Assembly (NCBI GenBank): GCA_038880255.1
Contig: JAVZSA010000021.1
Location: 1-19,869 of the forward strand
DNA: 19,869 bases
DNA from: ARK-15 sp038880255
GTDB taxonomy: Archaea; Thermoplasmatota; Thermoplasmata; Thermoplasmatales; ARK-15
Reading direction: 5' to 3'
The first letter of the stretch is position 1. The number at the start of each line of letters is the position of its first letter. The translations under genes and the position numbers were made by a program. The notes under the pieces were generated by a model, which saw nothing but the letters and a program-made list of their open reading frames with translations, ran no database searches and was not told where the DNA came from. Shown here piece after piece: positions 14,696 to 19,869 of the stretch.

Positions 14696-15661
14696 ATGAA
14701 AAAAAGTTTGACCGTTATAATAGTGGTTCTACTTGTGATTGCAAGTTTTGTTGCCGGTTATGCCATTCAGTATAATACACAGAAACATAACATTTCAGGG
14801 AATTTTGTTACTGTGGTGGATGATGATAACAATGTTGTTAGTGTAAAGCAGCCAGTAAATAGAATTGTATCACTTGCACCTTCCTGTACTCAAATTGCCT
14901 TTGCTTTAGGTCTAGGAAGTAAAATTGTTGGTGATACAATTTATGATAATTTCCCAAATGCCACAAAAAATATTACAAAAATAGGTGGTGTTACAAACAT
15001 ATCGATTGATAAAATTGTAAACTTAACGCCAAATTTAGTACTTGCATATCCTTTGAATTATGCTCAAAGTTTACAGCAACTTAAATCATTGGGAATTCCA
15101 GTTTTAATTCTTGATCCTAAAAATTTGCAGGGCATAATACATGATCTTTATTTAGTTGGATATGTAACAGGTACATATTCAAATGCCAGCATAATTGCAG
15201 GGAAAATAAATTCATGGCTATATTCACTTTACAATGTTACATCAACAATACAAAATAAAGAAAAATTGTTTTATCTTGGGTGGTATCCACAACTTTGGAC
15301 GGCAGGAGAGGAAACATTCATTAATGAGATGATTGTTCTTGCTGGCGGAATAAATATTGCTTCCACTGGATATTCATGGTTCATAATGAGTAAGGAATAT
15401 TTAATAATGGAAAACCCACAATGGATAATATTGTCTCAGGATCAGAAATACTTGATTCCACAGATTGAAAATGATTCTTCATTAGCTAATATAACTGCGA
15501 TAAAGGACAGAAATTTCATAATATTAAATGATTATTTAATTCAGGAGCCTGGCCCACAAATATTTATTGGTATAGAGATGATTTTCCAAACAATTTATCC
15601 ACAATATTCCTCAAATATTCCTAAACTTACAATGCAAGATATATTCCCAGGTTACACATGA
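14696..15661 (+). CDS. btuF: Corrinoid ABC transporter substrate-binding protein
   Basis: A 321-residue binding protein for the BtuCD importer. Residues 1-24 form a membrane helix (VIIVVLLVIASFVAGYAI) with no lipobox cysteine, so it is probably held by an uncleaved N-terminal anchor. The two-lobe class III fold follows: NRIVSLAPSCTQIAFALGLGSKIVGDT (about 57-83) is the BtuF/FepB signature, then IDKIVNLTPNLVLAY and LGIPVLILDPKNL. About nine N-x-S/T sequons support an exported, possibly glycosylated protein. A GAGGTGA site precedes the ATG. It starts the rightward operon, and its stop overlaps the radical SAM gene in an ATGA junction. The cobamide genes downstream favour a corrinoid ligand over iron chelates. 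Confidence 0.88.
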   Translation: MKKSLTVIIVVLLVIASFVAGYAIQYNTQKHNISGNFVTVVDDDNNVVSVKQPVNRIVSLAPSCTQIAFALGLGSKIVGDTIYDNFPNATKNITKIGGVTNISIDKIVNLTPNLVLAYPLNYAQSLQQLKSLGIPVLILDPKNLQGIIHDLYLVGYVTGTYSNASIIAGKINSWLYSLYNVTSTIQNKEKLFYLGWYPQLWTAGEETFINEMIVLAGGINIASTGYSWFIMSKEYLIMENPQWIILSQDQKYLIPQIENDSSLANITAIKDRNFIILNDYLIQEPGPQIFIGIEMIFQTIYPQYSSNIPKLTMQDIFPGYT

Positions 15662-16362
15662 TTACTAGGGTTTATCATATAACAAAATTTCAAGATTTTT
15701 CATCTTATATTTTTTTTAGAGGTTGTAACTGGAATTGCGAATTTTGCATAATGAAGAAATACACTTTTGATATACATTGGTCAAAAAATCAATCTCAAAA
15801 TTTAAGTATAAAATTTTTAACAATTGATAATGTTTTAAAAATATTGCTAGAAAATAATATAAAGGAAGTTTTTTTAGGTGGGGGTGAACCAACAATTGAT
15901 ACTGCTCTGATACCATTATTATTAGAATTAAAAAATAAAAATATAAAAATTAACATTCTAACAAATGGTGAGCTTTTAAATGAGAAAATTGTAAATTTAT
16001 CTGATAGAATATCATTCAGTATAAAGGCTATTAACAATGAAGTTCATAAAATGATTACACATAGATCAAACAAAAAATCTTTAGAAAATTTGATGAAATA
16101 CATAAATGAAAAATTTTCATTTGAAACAGTTTACGTTAGAAAACTTGGATGTAAAAACGTTATGGAAATAGCCAGTTTTTTGGACAGCTTAAAATCTAAT
16201 TCTCTACTTAGGGTGGATCCTTTGATACCAATCAACAATAAATTTTCAATACCAAGTTTAAAAGAGGTGGATGATTGTATTAGATTTGTTTCAAAAAATA
16301 CAAACGTAATTCCGTATAGAATAAAGGGGAATGGGCAAAGTGCGGAAGTGCTTTATCCATGA
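15658..16362 (+). CDS. Radical SAM protein in the cobamide operon
   Basis: A 234-residue radical SAM enzyme of unassigned function. The cluster motif is CNWNCEFC (Cys23, Cys27, Cys30; C-x3-C-x2-C), followed by the SAM-binding FLGGGEPTID (about 79-88) and a conserved-looking INILTNGELL strand. The overall look is that of pyruvate formate-lyase activating enzyme-like proteins, small and without an obvious extra cluster domain. Its ATG overlaps the btuF stop and its stop overlaps the cbiB start (both ATGA), so it is translated inside the cobamide operon. I know of no standard radical SAM step in anaerobic cobinamide salvage that fits; roles in lower-ligand modification, linker supply, or activating a B12-related enzyme are guesses. 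Confidence 0.82.
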   Translation: MITRVYHITKFQDFSSYIFFRGCNWNCEFCIMKKYTFDIHWSKNQSQNLSIKFLTIDNVLKILLENNIKEVFLGGGEPTIDTALIPLLLELKNKNIKINILTNGELLNEKIVNLSDRISFSIKAINNEVHKMITHRSNKKSLENLMKYINEKFSFETVYVRKLGCKNVMEIASFLDSLKSNSLLRVDPLIPINNKFSIPSLKEVDDCIRFVSKNTNVIPYRIKGNGQSAEVLYP

Positions 16363-17252
16363 TTGAAATATTTGTTCTATTAATTGCAATTTTAATTGAC
16401 TTGATTGGTGAATATCCAAAAATTTTACATCCAGTAGTTTGGGTAGGGAAAATTATTGAATTTTTTGACAAAAAAAGAAAAAGAAGATCTAAACATCTTG
16501 AATTTTTCCAAGGTATGCTCTTATTTATTTTTGTTTCATTTATTTTTATTTTTTTGCTTATTGAAATATTTAAGTTTTCAAAATTTAACACTATAATATT
16601 TATTTTAATACAAGCATTTTTCCTGAAATCATCATTTACCATTGCTTCTTTAATAAGGCATGTTAGAAAATGTAAAGTGAATGATTTAAACGAATTGAAA
16701 AAAAATGTTTCAATGATAGTAAGTAGAGATGTGAAAAATCTTGATTTCGAACATCTTTATTCGGCGGCGATAGAAAGTGGGGCTGAGAATATTGTTGATT
16801 CAATTGTTTCACCACTTTTCTATTTTCTATTTTTTGGCGTAGTAGGTGCATTTTTTTACAGGATTGTAAACACATTTGATTCAATGATAGGGTATAGAAA
16901 TGAAAGATACGAATATTTTGGAAAATTTGCAGCTAGAATAGATGACATAATGAATTTTATACCTGCTAGAATTACAGGCCTAATTCTATTAGTCTTTTCT
17001 CCTCGCAGTGTTTGGAAAAATTTAAAGAATTATAGAAAATTAAAGATAAATGGAATGTATACAATTGCATCTATTTCCGCTATATTGAATGTTACTCTGG
17101 AAAAAATTGGTTACTATAAAATAGAGGGAAGTAGATATCCGGGAATTAATGATATTGATAAGGTAATTAAATATATAATATACGTGAGTATTATTTGGAT
17201 AATAATATTGATAGGGGTGATGTATTTCTATGGTCTACCATGGTGGTGCTAG
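16359..17252 (+). CDS. cbiB: Adenosylcobinamide-phosphate synthase
   Basis: A 297-residue integral membrane protein that attaches aminopropanol phosphate (or aminopropanol) to adenosylcobyric acid. It matches the CbiB/CobD family along its length: an N-terminal hydrophobic helix with IDLIGEYPKILHPVVWVGKII, a middle block with MIVSRDVKNLD and SAAIESGAENIVDSIVSPLFYF, then YRIVNTFDSMIGYRNERYEYFGKFAARIDDIMNFIPARITGL, the most conserved part, and a C-terminal membrane helix. Length is slightly short but normal for archaea. The start overlaps the radical SAM stop and the end overlaps the CobD-like gene by 23 bases. Note that the symbol cobD is used in some organisms for this gene; here cobD means the decarboxylase-like neighbour. 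Confidence 0.93.
   Translation: MIEIFVLLIAILIDLIGEYPKILHPVVWVGKIIEFFDKKRKRRSKHLEFFQGMLLFIFVSFIFIFLLIEIFKFSKFNTIIFILIQAFFLKSSFTIASLIRHVRKCKVNDLNELKKNVSMIVSRDVKNLDFEHLYSAAIESGAENIVDSIVSPLFYFLFFGVVGAFFYRIVNTFDSMIGYRNERYEYFGKFAARIDDIMNFIPARITGLILLVFSPRSVWKNLKNYRKLKINGMYTIASISAILNVTLEKIGYYKIEGSRYPGINDIDKVIKYIIYVSIIWIIILIGVMYFYGLPWWC
17214..17221 (+). promoter_or_regulatory. Ribosome binding site of the CobD-like gene
   Basis: GGGGTGAT lies eight bases before the ATG at 17230 and inside cbiB. It supports that start despite the 23-base overlap. Confidence 0.55.
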
Positions 17253-18198
17253 AGAAGATGAAAAAGATCTGCTAGATTTTTCTTACTCTGTAAACCCATA
17301 CAAACCTCCATTTTTAAAAAAATTGATGGGAACAGATTTATCTGTCTACCCCTATTGTGAATATTTGGAAAATAAAATTAAGGAAAAATATAGAATTGAT
17401 GGAGAAGTGGTGATTGGCGCTGGTATAACAGAATTACTCTATATGGTTTCCTATGCCTTTAGGGGTAAAATGGCACAAATTATGGTACATACGTATGGTG
17501 AATATAAAAAAATGGCTGAACTATTCAACATGAAAATAAATTACATTAGGGATATAGATCCTGATTTAACATCATTTAATTTAAAAAATGGTGTAATATT
17601 TTTTTCAAATCCAAACAATCCAACAGGAAAGTATTATAGAAATATTACTGAACTGTTTGAAATTGTAGAAAAAAATAATTCATTTATAATTCTAGATGAG
17701 GCATTTATTGATTTCTCCAAGGAAAGACCTAAATATTATGGTAATAATGTAATTGTACTTAGGAGCTTTACAAAGTCCTTTGGTCTTCCTGGAATAAGAG
17801 CGGGATATGCATTTGGAGAAAAAAGAATAATAAAAAAAATGAAAGATTTTAGAATGCCATGGTCACTTGGTGGCCTGGGATGTAAATTTATTGAGTATTC
17901 ATTAAAGAGTGATTCATATTTGAAAAATTCAATTGAAAGGATTTGGAATGAAAGAAAAAGGATTTCAGAAAAGACTGGCCTAAAAACGGATGCAAATTTC
18001 TTTTTGGCAGATGTGGGAAAAAGAGGAGTAAAAGATATTTTAAAAAGAAAAGGATTGCTTGTGAGAGATTGTACTTCTTTTCATTTACCCAAAGCAATTA
18101 GATTTTCAATTAGAAAAAAATCTGAAAATGATTTTCTTTTGAATGAATTGAAAAACTTTGATATTAATCCTGTAAGGGGAATTAATTATGAAATTTAG
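17230..18198 (+). CDS. cobD: Threonine-phosphate decarboxylase-like PLP enzyme
   Basis: A 322-residue fold-type I PLP protein of the CobD/HisC group. It is predicted to decarboxylate L-threonine O-3-phosphate to aminopropanol phosphate, the linker used by CbiB. The N-terminal HGG...LDFSYSVNPYKPP (4-27) matches the CobD start. Other landmarks are SNPNNPTGKYY (Asn130), ILDEAFIDF (Asp156), the PLP lysine Lys182 in RSFTKSFGLPGIRAGY, and IRFSIRK near the C-terminus. It is shorter than typical HisC proteins and lies between cbiB and cbiP, which favours CobD over histidinol-phosphate aminotransferase. No threonine kinase gene is visible nearby to supply its substrate. It overlaps cbiP by 11 bases. 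Confidence 0.85.
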   Translation: MVYHGGAREDEKDLLDFSYSVNPYKPPFLKKLMGTDLSVYPYCEYLENKIKEKYRIDGEVVIGAGITELLYMVSYAFRGKMAQIMVHTYGEYKKMAELFNMKINYIRDIDPDLTSFNLKNGVIFFSNPNNPTGKYYRNITELFEIVEKNNSFIILDEAFIDFSKERPKYYGNNVIVLRSFTKSFGLPGIRAGYAFGEKRIIKKMKDFRMPWSLGGLGCKFIEYSLKSDSYLKNSIERIWNERKRISEKTGLKTDANFFLADVGKRGVKDILKRKGLLVRDCTSFHLPKAIRFSIRKKSENDFLLNELKNFDINPVRGINYEI

Positions 18199-19621
18199 AC
18201 CTATTTTTATTATGGGTACTTCATCAGGAGTGGGTAAAACGACAATCGTAACTGCATTGTGTAAAATTTTTAGTGATATGGGCTTAAATGTGGTACCTTT
18301 TAAGGCACAAAATATGTCTCTGAATTCAGGTGTAGGGATAGGTGGGGAAATGGCTTATGCACAGATAATACAAGCAATAGGATGTGGAAAAACACCAAAC
18401 GTAAAAATGAATCCTGTATTGTTAAAACCTGAGGAAAACAGAACGCAGGTAATAGTTGAAGGAAAATATTTTGGCACGTTAGACGCAAGTAATTATATGA
18501 ATTGGGATAAAAATGAAATTTTTAATAAAGTGATTAAAAATTTTAATATATTAAATGAGGAAAATGATTTAGTTATAGTAGAGGGAGCAGGATCCCCTGC
18601 AGAAATTAACTTAAGGTATGATATTGCAAATATGAAATTGGCAGAAAAAATAAATTCAAAGAATATTCTTGTTGCAGATATAGATAAGGGAGGGGCATTT
18701 GCCAGCATTGTAGGAACTGTTGACATTATTGGGAAAGAAAAATTTTCCGGTTATATTTTAAATAAGTTCAGAGGAGATGTTTCATTATTAAAAGAAGGCT
18801 ACGATTTTCTATATGAAAAATATGGATTAAAACATTATGGAACAATACCCTATATGAACTTTAATTTACCTCAAGAGGATTCACTTTGGTCTTGGACTGG
18901 AAAGGAGGGTAAAATTAAGATTTCCATAATAAAATTGCCACATATATCAAATTTGACAGATTTTCATATATTTTATTATATTGAAAATATTGGAGTAAAT
19001 TTTTCAAAAAAGCCTGAAGATTTAAAAAACTCAGATATAATTATAATCCCTGGTACGAAATTAACTGTTTCAGATATGCTCTATCTTAAAAATGAAGGAT
19101 TTGAAGATGCAATTATTGAAAATTACAGGGAAGGTAAAAGGATAATAGGAATCTGTGGTGGATACCAAATGTTAGGTGAATATATAATTGATAATTTTGA
19201 AACAAAAATTGGAAAAATTCCTGGATTTGGTATTTTGAAAAGTAGAACAAAATTTGATAATAAAAAGATCGTTTCATTAATAAAAGGAGAAATTGTTCAT
19301 CCTCAATTTAAAAATTATAGAATTTCTGGTTATGAGATTCATTTTGGTAAATCCTTTTCTAAAAAACCATTTTCTATAATTTATAATAAAAATGGATTTG
19401 AAACATACCAATTTGATGGATCCTTTGAAAAAAATGTAATAGGTACTTATTTCCATGATATTTTTCTTAACATAAAATTTTTAGAAAAATATCTAAATGA
19501 TATTCTCCAGGAATATGGTATGGAAAAAATAAAAATTAATTACAGTCTTAATAAGGAGATTAATAACCTGGCAAAATTCATAAAAAAATATATTGATGTT
19601 AATTCTATTCTTTATGATTAA
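18188..19621 (+). CDS. cbiP: Adenosylcobyric acid synthase (glutamine-dependent)
   Basis: A 477-residue amidase also called CobQ. It amidates four side chains of adenosylcobyrinic a,c-diamide using glutamine and ATP. The N-terminal dethiobiotin-synthetase-like domain has IMGTSSGVGKTT (8-19), KAQNMSLNSGV (39-49), AYAQIIQA, PVLLKPEENRTQV and VEGAGSPAEINLR. The C-terminal type 1 glutaminase-like domain has IIPGTKLTVSDM (287-298), nucleophile Cys323 in GICGGYQMLGE, and His423 in GTYFHDIF. AAGGGGA lies before the ATG, which overlaps the CobD-like gene. In an organism that only salvages corrinoids, CbiP together with CbiB and CobD remakes the amide and linker part; whether full de novo synthesis exists cannot be judged here. 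Confidence 0.95.
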   Translation: MKFRPIFIMGTSSGVGKTTIVTALCKIFSDMGLNVVPFKAQNMSLNSGVGIGGEMAYAQIIQAIGCGKTPNVKMNPVLLKPEENRTQVIVEGKYFGTLDASNYMNWDKNEIFNKVIKNFNILNEENDLVIVEGAGSPAEINLRYDIANMKLAEKINSKNILVADIDKGGAFASIVGTVDIIGKEKFSGYILNKFRGDVSLLKEGYDFLYEKYGLKHYGTIPYMNFNLPQEDSLWSWTGKEGKIKISIIKLPHISNLTDFHIFYYIENIGVNFSKKPEDLKNSDIIIIPGTKLTVSDMLYLKNEGFEDAIIENYREGKRIIGICGGYQMLGEYIIDNFETKIGKIPGFGILKSRTKFDNKKIVSLIKGEIVHPQFKNYRISGYEIHFGKSFSKKPFSIIYNKNGFETYQFDGSFEKNVIGTYFHDIFLNIKFLEKYLNDILQEYGMEKIKINYSLNKEINNLAKFIKKYIDVNSILYD

Positions 19622-19727
19622 TTTTTCTTTATATGAATTTAAAATGGAAAAAATTTATTTTATCATATATTCTACTATTAAAGCTAAGATAAAAATTTTG
19701 TAAATTTATTAAAATTAACCAAATATA
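19622..19727. terminator. AT-rich convergent gap with T-runs
   Basis: The 106 bases between cbiP and the converging gene at the right edge are almost entirely A and T. T-rich tracts follow both stop codons: plus strand near 19621-19630, and minus strand TTTTTATC near 19691. Archaeal transcription typically ends at such tracts. No hairpin or gene was seen. Confidence 0.4.
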
Positions 19728-19869
19728 CTATTTTTTTCCAATAAGATTTCCGTAGATTTCCTCCACTTTTTTAACTATATCACTTACATTAATGCCATAT
19801 TTTTCAGCAATGTAAACAGATCCCCCTGCCCCCACACCTTCCTTAACTATCCCATTTTCATAATCTTTC
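19728..19869 (-). CDS. cobT: C-terminal fragment, probable archaeal CobT
   Basis: Only the last 46 residues and a TAG stop are inside the window; the gene continues past the right edge. The fragment reads KDYENGIVKEGVGAGGSVYI, then AEKYGINVSDIVKKVEEIYG and NLIGKK. The stretch VKEGVGAGGS followed by an amphipathic helix ending in EEIYG recalls the C-terminus of the archaeal nicotinate-nucleotide dimethylbenzimidazole phosphoribosyltransferase group (UPF0284), which activates the lower ligand of cobamides using nicotinate mononucleotide. The convergent cobamide operon next to it supports that reading. With so little sequence the call comes from recall and context, not a full-domain match. Confidence 0.55.
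   Translation of the reverse strand, partial: KDYENGIVKEGVGAGGSVYIAEKYGINVSDIVKKVEEIYGNLIGKK

Noticed and set aside
17230..18198. Histidinol-phosphate aminotransferase (hisC)
   Set aside because: The fold is shared, but the short length, CobD-like N-terminus and position between cbiB and cbiP make a cobamide role more likely; no histidine genes are nearby.
1..19869. Insertion sequences, CRISPR arrays, tRNA or rRNA genes
   Set aside because: No transposase or Cas motifs, no spaced direct repeats and no GC-rich structured RNA regions were seen on either strand.

Overview
The window looks like chromosome from a thermoplasmatal-type euryarchaeon with strongly AT-rich DNA (roughly 30% G+C by eye, not computed). 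The archaeal evidence is direct: a 48-residue ribosomal protein L40e, the tRNA(Ile2) agmatidine synthetase TiaS, a zinc-knuckle nicotinate phosphoribosyltransferase of the Thermoplasma type, and TATA boxes of the TTTAAATA type about 25-30 bases upstream of start codons (leaderless genes). Internal operon genes often carry AGGTGA-type ribosome binding sites instead. No mobile element, CRISPR array, rRNA or tRNA was seen.

Layout. At the left, a minus-strand MFS transporter (26-1396) is followed by a 491-base gap holding an orphan TATA box and a separated inverted repeat. Next come a coupled NAD-salvage pair, nicotinamidase and nicotinate phosphoribosyltransferase (1888-3596), then a calcineurin-type phosphoesterase (3633-4343). 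Its stop codon overlaps that of rpl40e, which lies on the other strand with a class I aminotransferase and an endonuclease III-like protein that has lost both catalytic residues (4340-6372). Plus-strand IMP dehydrogenase (6495-7946) abuts a MarC-family membrane protein (7947-8567). From 8668 to 10988 lies a set of unassigned genes: two translationally coupled, sequon-rich, membrane-anchored surface proteins facing a small membrane protein plus a tandem winged-helix regulator. TiaS follows (11063-12346).

The right third (12324-19869) is a cobamide import and salvage locus built around one short divergent promoter. Leftward run a TPR protein and the permease and ATPase of a BtuCD-type importer. 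Rightward run the substrate-binding protein BtuF, an unassigned radical SAM protein, CbiB, a CobD-like aminotransferase and cobyric acid synthase CbiP, all overlapping and apparently one operon. The right edge cuts a minus-strand gene whose C-terminus resembles archaeal CobT. Together they would import corrinoids, make the aminopropanol linker, attach it to the ring and prepare the lower ligand; CobY, CobS and CobZ would have to be encoded elsewhere.

The genome is very compact. All four complete tail-to-tail gene pairs overlap or touch, and most operon junctions are ATGA overlaps or longer. The most interesting points are the radical SAM gene inside the cobamide operon, the sequon-dense surface protein pair with its facing regulator, the catalytically dead Nth-like protein, and the orphan promoter with inverted repeat.
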